From the NCBI GenBank assembly GCA_014896295.1, contig JADBKR010000004.1, positions 1 through 64,000 of the forward strand: DNA of 64,000 nt, given 5' to 3'. A model generated the notes under the pieces. That model worked only from the letters and a program-made list of their open reading frames with translations, was not told the DNA's origin and did not search any database. This DNA is from Limnochordaceae bacterium (GTDB taxonomy: Bacteria > Bacillota > Limnochordia > Limnochordales > Geochordaceae). Shown one piece after another: positions 27,794 to 36,884 of the stretch; position 1 is the first letter of the stretch; each line of letters opens with the position of its first letter. Made by a program: the position numbers and the translations under genes.

Positions 27794-29584
27794 GTGAGCC
27801 ACTCCGAGCAGACGACGCTCACGGCCGATGAAAGGCTCCTGCTCGCGGACGTGACGGGCGACGAGGCATGGCAGCTGGTCGAGCGCTTCGCGGCGCTCCG
27901 CCGGGAGTCGGGAAGCGAAGACGAACGCCAGGCCGCCGCTTACGTCGTCGAGCGCCTGCGCGCGTACGGGGTGCCCGTTGAAGTGCACACTCCCCGGCTG
28001 TACTTGAGCTTGCCCCGGGGCGCAGAGATCCGGGCGGGCGACGTGCGCGTCAGGGGCAAGACGCCCTCCTTCTCCGTTTCGACCGGGCCGGCCGGCCGCA
28101 GCGGGCGGCTCGTCTACGTGCCCTCGGGCTTCGCCCGGGGCAGCGGCGACCTCTTCGAGTCGGGCCTGTCGGGGCACGGCGGCGAGCGCGACCTCGAGGG
28201 CGCGGTGGCGATCACCGAGGGGTTGCCGTTGCCGCAAAAGGTGACGGATCTCCAGGCCAGGGGCGCCGTTGCGGCCATCTTCGTCAACCCGGGCGAGCGG
28301 ATCCACGAGGCCATCTGCACCCCGATCTGGGGCGCGCCGGACCTGGACAACCAGCACCGCAGGCCGGCCCTGGCCGTGGCCGCGGTCAACCGCTTCGACG
28401 GGCAGCGACTCATCGAGCGAGCCCGCGCGGGCGGGATCGCCACCGTCGAAACCCACCTCGAGGAGGGGCTCTATCCGTGCCCCGTGGTCGTGGCGACCAT
28501 CCCCGGCGCCGTGGAGCCGGACGCATTCGTGCTGCTCCACGGGCACCTCGACGCCTGGCACGTCGGAGTCGGCGACAACGCCGTGGGCGACGGGGCCCTC
28601 CTGGAGGTCGCCCTGGCGCTCTGGAAACACCGCCAGAAGTTGCGCCGCAGTGTTCGGGTGGCCTGGTGGCCCGGCCACTCCCAGGGCCGCTACGCCGGCT
28701 CGACGTGGTACGCCGACACCTTCGGCGTCGACCTCGCCGAACACTGCGTGGCCCATCTCAACTGCGATTCGCCGGGATGCCGGTGGGCGGAGCGCTTCGA
28801 CGACCTGTGCTGGACGCCGGAGCTGGAGGCGTTCGTCCGGGAGGTGATCCGGGATGGGGCCGGGCAGGAGGCTCGCGGCGGCCGGCCGCCCCGGGCGGGC
28901 GACTACTCGTTTCAAAACCTGGGCATCAGCGGCGCGTTCATGCTCTCCTCGACCATGCCCGACGAGCTCCGGGAGGCCAAAGGCTACTATGGCGTGGGCG
29001 GTTGCGGGGGCAACATCGAGTGGCACACGGAGGCGGACACCCTCGAGGTGGCGGATCGCCGGCTCTTGCAGCGTGACACCCGGGTGTACGCCCTGGCCAC
29101 CTGGCGGCTTGCGACGGTGCCGGTGCTGCCTCTGCGTTTCCGGGCGATGGTCGCCGACATGCACGAGGCGGCACGCCGCTACGCCGCGCTCTCCGAAGGC
29201 CGGGTCGACCTGGAGCCGGTGCTGCGGGCGCTCCAGGAACTGGATCTGGCGCTCGTCCCCGTGGAAGAGATGGCTGCCGGTGCGGCCGGCCTCGCCGCCT
29301 CCGGCGACGCCCCGGCCTTACGCGAGATCAACCGCGCCCTGGTGGAGCTGAGCCGCATCCTGGTGCCCCTGCACTTCGCCAGGGAAGGGCGGTTCCGCCA
29401 GGATCCGGCACTGCAGGTGCCGCCTTTGCCCGACCTGGCTTTCGCCGAGCAGCTGAGCGCGTGGCCCGACGGAAGCCTCGAGGCATGGTTCGCCTCCAAC
29501 TCCCTGGTGCGCGGGCGCAACCGGGTGGTCTACGAGCTCCACCGCGCCAGGCAGGTCGCGGAGCAGCTGTCCGCACGGCGCTGA
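27794..29584 (+). CDS. M28-like peptidase with PA insert and altered catalytic motif
   Basis: A 596-residue protein without signal peptide. Residues about 100-250 look like a PA domain (DLQARGAVAAIFVN); the M28 fold follows. Metal-site elements seen are LLHGHLDAWHVG, GDNAVGDGALLEVAL, and IEWHTEADTLEVAD. The usual Glu-Glu pair of M28, the second Glu being the general base, is replaced: the corresponding stretch reads WWPGHSQGRYAGSTWYAD. The C-terminal 150 residues are helical and not recognised. GTG 27794 lies one base after the M20 stop, with AAGGA upstream, so the two are coupled. It may be a non-canonical metallohydrolase or use another base. Confidence 0.8.
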   Translation: MSHSEQTTLTADERLLLADVTGDEAWQLVERFAALRRESGSEDERQAAAYVVERLRAYGVPVEVHTPRLYLSLPRGAEIRAGDVRVRGKTPSFSVSTGPAGRSGRLVYVPSGFARGSGDLFESGLSGHGGERDLEGAVAITEGLPLPQKVTDLQARGAVAAIFVNPGERIHEAICTPIWGAPDLDNQHRRPALAVAAVNRFDGQRLIERARAGGIATVETHLEEGLYPCPVVVATIPGAVEPDAFVLLHGHLDAWHVGVGDNAVGDGALLEVALALWKHRQKLRRSVRVAWWPGHSQGRYAGSTWYADTFGVDLAEHCVAHLNCDSPGCRWAERFDDLCWTPELEAFVREVIRDGAGQEARGGRPPRAGDYSFQNLGISGAFMLSSTMPDELREAKGYYGVGGCGGNIEWHTEADTLEVADRRLLQRDTRVYALATWRLATVPVLPLRFRAMVADMHEAARRYAALSEGRVDLEPVLRALQELDLALVPVEEMAAGAAGLAASGDAPALREINRALVELSRILVPLHFAREGRFRQDPALQVPPLPDLAFAEQLSAWPDGSLEAWFASNSLVRGRNRVVYELHRARQVAEQLSARR

Positions 29585-29734
29585 CGCTGCCCGGCCCGTC
29601 CAGAGGATCCGCCCGTGAGGGGCGCCGGGGCGCCGTCAGCCGTTCCCGGGTACGAGGCCCGCACGGCTCGACTTGCCGGCCTCTCCGCCCCTCGCCGCCC
29701 CCTCCCCTTGCGTCGTTCCCTTGCGCCGGTAACA

Positions 29735-32700
29735 ATGGGAGAAAGCGCCGCACGGGTCGGGGGGTTCGAGGTGGCCGACGAGCTCACGTATCCGGACGCT
29801 CGCAGGAGCGTGCCCCCGGCGGCGGACGGCCTCCTTTCCGCCCCGGACGGCCGGAGTAGCGCGCCGGCGCGGACCGGCCCTGCCCCTGCTCTCCCCGCGC
29901 CCCCCTTCGCCGGCGACCGCTTCCGGCCGCTGCGGCAGGAGGTACACTGGCTGGGCGAACTGCTCGGGGAGGTCCTTCGCGAGCAAGGTGGCTCCCGGCT
30001 CCTCGAAGCCGTCGAGCGGGTACGGCTCGCCACCCGACGCCTGCGAGAGGCGTGGAACCCCGAGCTCGACCGCAGCCTGACGGCTTTTCTCGCGGGCCTG
30101 CCCGACAGTCTGGCGGTGCAGGTAGCGCGGGCTTTCGGGCTGTACTTCCTCGTCACCAACCTGGCAGAACAGCACCACCGCGTACGGCGGCGCCGTGCCT
30201 ACCGGCAGGACCACGACCGCCCGCAGCCCGCCTCGCTGCCGGCCCTGGTCGCCGAGCTCAAGGAGCGAGGCCTCGACTCGGCCCAGGTGCTCGAGCTACT
30301 GGGCTCCCTGGAGATCCAGCTGGTGTGGACCGCCCACCCGACCGAGGCTTCCCGCCGCACGGTGCTCGGCATCCTGCGCGACCTCTACGAGCTGCTGGAA
30401 CTCCGGGAGCGGGCGAGCGGCGACCTCGCCCAGCAAGAAGAGATCCGGGAACGCGTCCACGAGCTGCTCACCCTGCTCTGGCAGACCAGCGAGGTTCGCT
30501 CGCGCCGGCCCGACCCCATGGACGAACTGCGCCGCGTCCTCTTCTTCTTCGATGGCACCCTTTTCGACGCCCTTCCCCGGCTCTTCGAGTCCCTGGAACG
30601 CGAGCTGGCGCTGGCGTTTCCCGACATCCGGCGCTTGCGGGCTTCGGGCCGGCGGCTGCCGGGACCCGTGGTGCAGCTGCGCAGCTGGGTTGGGGGCGAC
30701 AGGGACGGCAACCCCTCGGTCACCGCCGCCGTCACGTGGGAGGCCGCCTGCCGCCAACGGGATCTGGCGGTCCGGCGGTACATGCGCGCCGTCCGGGGCT
30801 TGATGGCCCGGTTCGGGCAGAGCAGCCGCCTGACACCGGTCTCGCGGGAGCTGTTGCGCTCGGTCGAGGAGGACGAGGCCCGCTACGCTCCACAGCCGCT
30901 CGGCTTCATCCGGTGGAACGACGACGAGCCGTACCGGCGCAAGCTGGCCGTCATGTACTGGCGCCTCGAACTGCTGCGTCGCCACAACCTGGAGTTGCAG
31001 AGGCGTTGGCCTTCTCTGGAGCCTGTGCCCCCGGGACAGGAGGGGCGCTACCGTTCGGCCGCCGAGTTGCTCGAGGACTTGCGCCTGCTGGAGCGGAGCC
31101 TGCTGGCGGGGCGGGGGGAGACGATCGCCGTCGGCAGCCTCGGGCGCCTCATCCGGCAGGTGGAGGCCTTCGGCTTCCATCTCGCGCCCATCGAGGTGCG
31201 CCAGCACAGCGACGTGCACGCCCAGACCCTGGCGGAGATCCTGGATCGCGCCGGCATCGAGCCGGCGTACGAGGGCCTCGACGAGCAAGCCCGGCAGAGG
31301 GTGCTGGTCCGCTTGCTCGGCCAACTCGCACGCGAGGCACCGGGCCCCTGGATGGGCCCCTCGATCGACCGGGACGCCCTCAGCCCGGTCGCCCAGGAGG
31401 TGCTCCGCACCTTCCACGCCATCCGGGCGGCCCGCCGGGAGATAGGGCCCGGCGCCATCGACACTTACCTGGTGAGCATGGTCCACCGCCCCAGCGACGT
31501 GCTGGAGGTGCTGCTGCTGGCCGAGTGGACGGGTGCCCACCGGATCGGCCCGGACGAGCGCTGGTCGCCCCTGCGGGTCGTGCCCATCGTCGAGACCATC
31601 GAGGACCTCGGGCGATCCGCCGGCATCGTGCATTCGCTGGCCTCCCTGCCGGCCATGCGGCCGTACCTCGAGGCGTGGGGCGGGCTCTTGGAAGTGATGC
31701 TGGGCTATTCCGACTCGAGCAAGGACGGCGGCTATCTGGCAGCCAACTGGGCCCTCTACCGCGCCCAGCAAGAGATGCTCCGCATCGCCGGCCCTGCCCG
31801 CATCCGGATCCGTTTTTTCCACGGGCGAGGGGGTACCCTGGGACGAGGTGGAGGGCCCACGACCCGGGCCATCCTTGCCCTGCCTCCCGGCGCGACCCTG
31901 TGCGGGATCAAGCTGACCGAGCAGGGCGAGGTCTTGTCGGAACGCTACCTCATCCCCGATCTGGCCCTGCGCAGCCTCGAGCAGGTCGTCTGGGCGGCCG
32001 CCCACAAAGCCCTCGCCGATCGGGGCCGGCCGGACGGAGGAGCCGGCGACGAGCCGTCCGCCCGGCGCTGGCACGCGCTCATGGAGCGCATGGCGCAACG
32101 ATCCCTGGAGGCGTACCGGGAACTCCTGTTCGGCGACGGCCAGGCTGGATTGCGCTACTTCTTCGCCGCCACTCCCATCGAACACATCGGACGCCTCAAC
32201 ATCGGTTCGCGGCCCGAGTCACGGGGCGTTGGCCGGCGCTTCGAGGAACTGCGGGCGATCCCCTGGGTCTTCGCGTGGAACCAGAGCCGCCACCTGCTCC
32301 CGGCCTGGTACGGCACCGGCACGGCTTTCGAGACGATGATCCAGGAGGAGGGCGTCGAGAGCCTCACCGAGATGTACGAACGGTGGCCCTTTTTCCGCGC
32401 CCTCGTGGACAACTTGCAGATGGCCCTCGCCAAGGCCGACATGCGAATCGCCGCCCGCTACGCGGCCCTGGCCGGGCCCGACGCCGCCGGCGTCTTCGGA
32501 CGCATCGAGTCCGAATACCGGCGCACCCGGGAGTGGGTCCTGCGCATCACCCGGCAGCAGGACCTCCTCGAACGGGAACCCCACCTGCGCGAGTCCATCC
32601 GGCTGCGCAACCCGTACGTGGACGCCCTCAGTTACCTGCAGGTCATGTTCCTGGAGCGCTGGCGGTCGCCGGGACCGCGCCGTCAGGGCCATGAGGATCT

Positions 32701-32761
32701 CCTCTTCGGCATCCTGGTCACCATCAACGGCATCGCGGCAGGCCTGCGCAATACCGGCTGA
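29735..32761 (+). CDS. ppc: Phosphoenolpyruvate carboxylase
   Basis: A 1008-residue enzyme that carboxylates PEP with bicarbonate to oxaloacetate, replenishing the TCA cycle. Catalytic motifs are all present: VWTAHPTEASRRT with the active-site His, GGDRDGNPSVT, LGYSDSSKDGGYLAANW, FFHGRGGTLGRGGGP, IGSRPESR, and the invariant C-terminal end ITVNGIAAG-like TINGIAAGLRNTG. The start is uncertain: ATG 29735 has no good ribosome site, and the first 65 residues are low-complexity and Pro/Ala-rich, so a later start is possible. The conserved part begins near RFRPLRQEVHWLG. Monocistronic. With pckA at the left edge it completes the PEP/oxaloacetate node. Confidence 0.95.
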   Translation: MGESAARVGGFEVADELTYPDARRSVPPAADGLLSAPDGRSSAPARTGPAPALPAPPFAGDRFRPLRQEVHWLGELLGEVLREQGGSRLLEAVERVRLATRRLREAWNPELDRSLTAFLAGLPDSLAVQVARAFGLYFLVTNLAEQHHRVRRRRAYRQDHDRPQPASLPALVAELKERGLDSAQVLELLGSLEIQLVWTAHPTEASRRTVLGILRDLYELLELRERASGDLAQQEEIRERVHELLTLLWQTSEVRSRRPDPMDELRRVLFFFDGTLFDALPRLFESLERELALAFPDIRRLRASGRRLPGPVVQLRSWVGGDRDGNPSVTAAVTWEAACRQRDLAVRRYMRAVRGLMARFGQSSRLTPVSRELLRSVEEDEARYAPQPLGFIRWNDDEPYRRKLAVMYWRLELLRRHNLELQRRWPSLEPVPPGQEGRYRSAAELLEDLRLLERSLLAGRGETIAVGSLGRLIRQVEAFGFHLAPIEVRQHSDVHAQTLAEILDRAGIEPAYEGLDEQARQRVLVRLLGQLAREAPGPWMGPSIDRDALSPVAQEVLRTFHAIRAARREIGPGAIDTYLVSMVHRPSDVLEVLLLAEWTGAHRIGPDERWSPLRVVPIVETIEDLGRSAGIVHSLASLPAMRPYLEAWGGLLEVMLGYSDSSKDGGYLAANWALYRAQQEMLRIAGPARIRIRFFHGRGGTLGRGGGPTTRAILALPPGATLCGIKLTEQGEVLSERYLIPDLALRSLEQVVWAAAHKALADRGRPDGGAGDEPSARRWHALMERMAQRSLEAYRELLFGDGQAGLRYFFAATPIEHIGRLNIGSRPESRGVGRRFEELRAIPWVFAWNQSRHLLPAWYGTGTAFETMIQEEGVESLTEMYERWPFFRALVDNLQMALAKADMRIAARYAALAGPDAAGVFGRIESEYRRTREWVLRITRQQDLLEREPHLRESIRLRNPYVDALSYLQVMFLERWRSPGPRRQGHEDLLFGILVTINGIAAGLRNTG

Positions 32762-32850
32762 GCGGGCCGCTCGGGCCGTCAGGCGGCCGGGACGTCGCAG
32801 ACGGGCAGTTTCCGGGGATACTTGAGAGCGCTTGCATGACCCTGGAGAAG

Positions 32851-32864
32851 TGTGATATATCACA
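32851..32864. promoter_or_regulatory. Perfect palindrome upstream of the GntR gene, candidate operator
   Basis: TGTGATATATCACA is a perfect 14-bp palindrome, 15 bases before the GntR ATG. TTGCAT at 32832-32837 and TATATC at 32856-32861, 18 bases apart, could be the promoter, with the palindrome covering the -10 region. This layout suits autorepression by the GntR/FCD protein. Confidence 0.55.
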
Positions 32865-32878
32865 TACGGGACTGCGGT

Positions 32879-33601
32879 ATGAAGCACGTGGTCAACAAGA
32901 GCCTCGTCAGCCAGATCCACGACGTATTGCGGGAGGACATCGTCAGCCTGCGGCTCGCCCCGGGTGCTCGCATCGCGGTCGACGCGATGGCGCGACGGTT
33001 CGGAGTCAGCCGTACCCCCGTGCGAGACGCGCTCAACTGGCTGGTGGAGGAGAGGCTCGTGCAGCTGTCGCCGCGGGTCGGCTACTTCGTGGTGCAGCTG
33101 ACGCCGCAAGACGTCGAGGAGATCGCCGACGTCCGCAAGATGATCGAGCTCTACGCGCTGGATCGGGCCTTCGGGCGGTTCGAGCCCGGCGAGCTGGAGG
33201 CGATGGAGCAAGAGCTCGAGCAGACGCTGGCCCTTCCCGACCGGCGAAGGCGGGAGGCGTTCGACCGGATCGACCGGCGCTTCCACATGCGCCTGATCGC
33301 CCGATCGGGCAACCGCCGTTTGCAGGAGCTGGCCGAGCGCATCTACGTGTTCGTCGACATCATGCGCCATCTCAACGTGCGCCCGGTGGAGGCGCTCCAC
33401 GAGCACCTGGCCATCGTGCGCGCCATGCGGGCCGGGGATCGGGAGCGGGCCACACGGCTGTTGGCCGAGCACATCGACAACGTCAAGGCCGTGATCCTGC
33501 AAGACGCGCGAGCCCGCATCGCTTCGACCGACGGCACCAGGAGGGACGACCGTAATGACCGCGTCGAGTGGCAGGGCAGGCGCCGGCGAGCCCCCTCGTG
33601 A
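32879..33601 (+). CDS. GntR-family regulator with FCD domain
   Basis: A 240-residue regulator. The N-terminal winged helix has IHDVLREDIVSLRLAPGARI, then MARRFGVSRTPVRDALNWLV (residues about 39-58). The C-terminal FCD effector domain shows DVRKMIELYALDRAF, DRRFHMRLIARSGNRRL and LHEHLAIVRAMRAGD, with the metal-binding Asp/His pattern of that family. ATG 32879 is chosen; an in-frame GTG at 32852 lies inside the palindrome and is less likely. Its 3' end overlaps the next gene by 47 bp. It probably controls the downstream sugar-acid genes, with a carboxylic acid as effector. Confidence 0.9.
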   Translation: MKHVVNKSLVSQIHDVLREDIVSLRLAPGARIAVDAMARRFGVSRTPVRDALNWLVEERLVQLSPRVGYFVVQLTPQDVEEIADVRKMIELYALDRAFGRFEPGELEAMEQELEQTLALPDRRRREAFDRIDRRFHMRLIARSGNRRLQELAERIYVFVDIMRHLNVRPVEALHEHLAIVRAMRAGDRERATRLLAEHIDNVKAVILQDARARIASTDGTRRDDRNDRVEWQGRRRRAPS

Positions 33602-34533
33602 GGCGGGGCTCATCGGCCTGGGGCGCATGGGCCTCGGGGTTGCCCGGCGGCTTCTCGGAGCGGGCTGGCGGGTGGTAGGATGGGACCTCGCCGCGCCTGC
33701 TTGCCGGGAGGCCGCGAAGGCCGGTGTGCACGTAGCGGAGTCGGCGCACGACGTGGTGGCGAGCCTCCGGTCCTCCCAGGCGGATCTGGCTCATGGTGCC
33801 GGCCGGGGAGCCGGTCGATCGGACGTTGTTCGACCCGTCCCACGGCATTCAGGCGCTCCTGGAGCCCGGCGACGTGGTGATCGACGGGGGCAACTCGTTC
33901 TACGAAGATTCCCGCCGGCGCGCCCGGGAGCTGCGCGAGCGGGCCGGTGCCTGGTTGGTGGATTGCGGGTCGAGCGGGGGAGTGGAGGGTGCCGAGCAGG
34001 GTCTGTGCCTCATGGTCGGCGGTCAACCGGAGGCGGTGGAGGTCGCCTTCCCCCTGCTGCAGGCTCTGGCCGCCCCGGGAGGGCTTGCCCACGTCGGCCC
34101 GCCGGGAGCTGGCCACTTCGTCAAGATGGTGCACAACGCCGTGGAGTACGGGATGCTCCAGGCCATCGGCGAGGGGTTCGAGCTCCTCTCGGCGGCGCCG
34201 TTCGCCCTCGACCTGCACCAGGTGGCCGATCTCTGGACACACGGCAGCGTCGTGCGGGGATGGTTGATGGAGCTCCTGGCGCGGGCCCTGGCGAGAGACC
34301 CGCGCCTCGAGGGCCTGCGGGGCGTCGTCGGGGGCGGAGAGACCGGAGGGTGGGCCATCCAGGAGGCCTGGAGACGGGGCGTCCCCTTCTCCACCCTGGC
34401 GTCCGCCTACGCCATGCGGCTACGTTCGCGGCAGGAGGAGTCGGTGGCCGCCAAAGTGGTGGCGGCGTTGCGCCGGGAGTTCGGCGGGCACTCCGTCACG
34501 CCGGCGAGGCAGGCCGCAGGAGGAGAGCGATGA
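33555..34533 (+). CDS. 6-phosphogluconate dehydrogenase-like protein, one frame break
   Basis: About 325 residues, the short NAD-type 6-phosphogluconate dehydrogenase class (GndA/YqeC-like). The dinucleotide fold GLIGLGRMGLGVARRLLGAG is in the first frame. A one-base shift near 33770-33785 leads to LMVPAGEPVDRTLF, VIDGGNSFYEDSRRRA, DCGSSGGVEGAEQGLCLMVGG and the catalytic VGPPGAGHFVKMVHNAVEYG (substrate Lys and His). Length matches the short class. ATG 33555 lies inside the end of the GntR gene. It oxidatively decarboxylates 6-phosphogluconate or a related sugar acid to a pentulose phosphate. The LarA-like gene downstream overlaps it by four bases, so they are coupled. Confidence 0.85.
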
Positions 34534-35867
34534 GCGTGGGCCGCGGTGGGTCTGCCGAGGGGTTCGAGCTGGCCGGCGGGGGCGGGCGTCCCCGGCGGGT
34601 GCTGCTGGAGCCGAGCGCCGTGCAGGGCCTGATGCCGGGCGGCATCCGGGTGCCGATGCCGGTGGGCCGCTGGGTGCGCCAGCGGTTCGACGCGTCGCAC
34701 GTCCATGACCTGCCCGGGACGGTGCGCCGTGAGCTGGATCGTTCCGGCATCGCCCAAGCCGTTCGGCCGGGCCGGCGCATCGCCATTGCGGCCGGAAGCC
34801 GCGGCATTGCCCATCTCGCCGAGATCATCGGGGCGGTCGTGGAGGAGGTGCGCCGGCGTGGCGCCGCTCCTTTCATCGTGCCGGCCATGGGTAGCCACGG
34901 GGGAGCGACGCCGGAGGGCCAGCGGCGCATTCTCGCCGAGCTGGGCATCGACGAGGCGCGCACGGGGTGCCCCGTGGTCTCCTCCATGGAGGTCATGACC
35001 CTCGGCCATCTGGAGGACGGCACGCCCATCTACTTCGACCGGGCGGCTTTCGAGTCGGACGGCGTCCTGGTCGTCAACCGCGTCAAGCCTCACACGTGCT
35101 TCCGCGGCCCCATCGAGAGCGGCCTGGCCAAGATGATCGCCATCGGGCTCGGCAAGCATCAGGGAGCCACCGCCCTGCACGCGCACGGGTTTCCCCGTTT
35201 CGCCGAGCTCATCCCTCGGGCGGCCCACCTGGCTCTGGAACGAGCGCCCATCCTCGGCGGGCTTGCCATCGTGGAAAACGCATATCAGGAGGTCGCTCAC
35301 CTGGAGGCCATCCCGGCTGCCGCCATCCTCGAGCGGGAGCCGGAGCTCCTGGCCATGGCCCGACAGCGGATGGGGCGACTGCCGGTCGACCGGCTCGACC
35401 TCTTGATCGTGGACGAGATCGGCAAGGAGATCAGCGGCGACGGGATGGACCCCAACGTGACGGGCCGCTACGCCGAGCCCACCATGCACGGCGGGCCCCA
35501 CGTCCAGAAGATCGTGGTCCTCGGCCTCACCGCCAAGACTCACGGCAACGCCTCGGGCATCGGCATGGCGGACGTGACCACGCAGCAGGTGCTGGACGCC
35601 ATCGACTTCGCCGCCACGTACACCAACCTCGCCACCTCGACGCTCCTGGCAGGTGGGCGCATTCCCGTGGTGATGCCCGGCCCTGAAGAGGCCGTCTCGC
35701 TCGCCCTTCGGACCCTCAACGGCGTCACGCCGGACCAGGCCCGGGTCATCCGCATCCGCAACACGTTGGAGCTGGAGCGGATCTGGGTATCGGAGCCGGT
35801 TTGGGAGGAGCTCGCCGGCCGGGGCACGGGGGAGCCCCTGTCGGAGCCGGCGCCCCTGGCCCTTTGA
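34530..35867 (+). CDS. LarA/DUF2088-family protein (lactate racemase-like)
   Basis: A 445-residue protein of the lactate-racemase-like family (DUF2088). Recognisable stretches are VPAMGSHGGATPEGQRRILA (residues about 118-137), NRVKPHTCFRGPIESGLAKM, IAIGLGKHQGATALH and GNASGIGMADVTTQQ. In LarA a nickel-pincer cofactor racemises 2-hydroxy acids; homologues of this longer type are mostly uncharacterised, and no larB, larC or larE cofactor gene is nearby. ATG 34530 overlaps the preceding stop (ATGA). With the dehydrogenase and the GntR/FCD regulator it suggests a sugar-acid pathway in which this protein epimerises a 2-hydroxy acid. That is inference. Confidence 0.8.
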   Translation: MSVGRGGSAEGFELAGGGGRPRRVLLEPSAVQGLMPGGIRVPMPVGRWVRQRFDASHVHDLPGTVRRELDRSGIAQAVRPGRRIAIAAGSRGIAHLAEIIGAVVEEVRRRGAAPFIVPAMGSHGGATPEGQRRILAELGIDEARTGCPVVSSMEVMTLGHLEDGTPIYFDRAAFESDGVLVVNRVKPHTCFRGPIESGLAKMIAIGLGKHQGATALHAHGFPRFAELIPRAAHLALERAPILGGLAIVENAYQEVAHLEAIPAAAILEREPELLAMARQRMGRLPVDRLDLLIVDEIGKEISGDGMDPNVTGRYAEPTMHGGPHVQKIVVLGLTAKTHGNASGIGMADVTTQQVLDAIDFAATYTNLATSTLLAGGRIPVVMPGPEEAVSLALRTLNGVTPDQARVIRIRNTLELERIWVSEPVWEELAGRGTGEPLSEPAPLAL

Positions 35868-35952
35868 GGCCGGTCCCCCGGATCGGGAAAGGGGAGACGA
35901 AGCATGGCCCATACCCTGTTGGGCGTCCCCGGCAACCGGCCCCGTGAGCCCC

Positions 35953-36884
35953 TCACTGCTTCACGGCGCCTTCGAGCCCCCGCATGAAGAAGCGCTGGCC
36001 CGCCACGAAGACCGCGAGGATGGGTACCATGGCGATGACGGTACCCGAGGCGATGGCCCGGGTGTTGGTGGCGAACTGTCCCTGCAGGTCGAGCAGTCCG
36101 GAGGCGAGCGGGTAGTAGCTCTTGTCGGTGAGGACGATGATGGGCCAAAGGAAGGAGTTCCAAAAGGCGACGAACTGCAGGATGGCAAAGGCGGCAACCG
36201 ACGGGGCGGCCAGCGGCACCATGATGCGCCACCAGATGCCGAGCTCCGTCGCGCCGTCCACCCGGGCCGCCTCCAGGAGCTCATCCGGGATGGCCAGGTA
36301 CGCCTGGCGCATCAAGAAGATACCCACGGTGGAGGCCAGGCTCGGCAGGACGACGGCGGCGTACTGGCCGGCGCCGGTATGCAGCAGTCCCAGCTTGATG
36401 GTGGTGATGTAGTTGACGATGAGGCCCGCCTCGTTGGGCAGGATGAGGGTGGCCACGATGGCGCCGAAAACCAGGTTGCGCCCGGCGAAGCGCAGCTTCG
36501 CCAGCGGGTAACCGGCCAGCGCAGCCACCACCAGGCTCCCGAGCACGCCGCCGGCCGTGATGACGACGCTGTTGAGGAGGTACCGGAGCAGGGGCACCGT
36601 TTCGACCACGGTGCGGTAGTTGCGCAGTGTCGGCTGCTGGGGCCAGAGCGGCGGGGGAACTGGAAGACCGCGCCGGTGCTCTCGAAGCTCGTGACCACGG
36701 TCCAGACGAACGGGTAAATGGTCGTGATGGCGATGGCCACCAGCACGAGGTAGACGAGCAACGCCTCAACGTGGCGCATACCCCGGGCAACCAGGGACGC
36801 CCGCGTGGTGGCCCGGGCCGGCCGTATCGCCGCTGCAGCCGCCGCCCCTGCCCGTCCCTGCACGGCCGGCCCGTCGCCCCTCAC
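35953..36884 (-). CDS. Sugar ABC transporter permease (MalG type), one frame break
   Basis: About 310 residues. GTG 36884 overlaps the stop of the partner permease. The N-terminal tail and first membrane segment (VEALLVYLVLVAIAITTIYP, TVVTSFESTGAVFQFP) are in one frame. A missing C in the run at 36653-36657 shifts to the frame with RTVVETVPLLRYLLNSVVIT through the end. The EAA loop reads LEAARVDGATELGIWWRIMV, and the protein ends RGLEGAVKQ. It is the last gene of the GH20-associated importer operon. No ATPase gene is adjacent. Confidence 0.88.

Noticed and set aside
30296-32185. Minus-strand open frame of 629 codons opposite PEP carboxylase
   Set aside because: Fully inside ppc, which has all catalytic motifs; antisense translation is compositionally biased.
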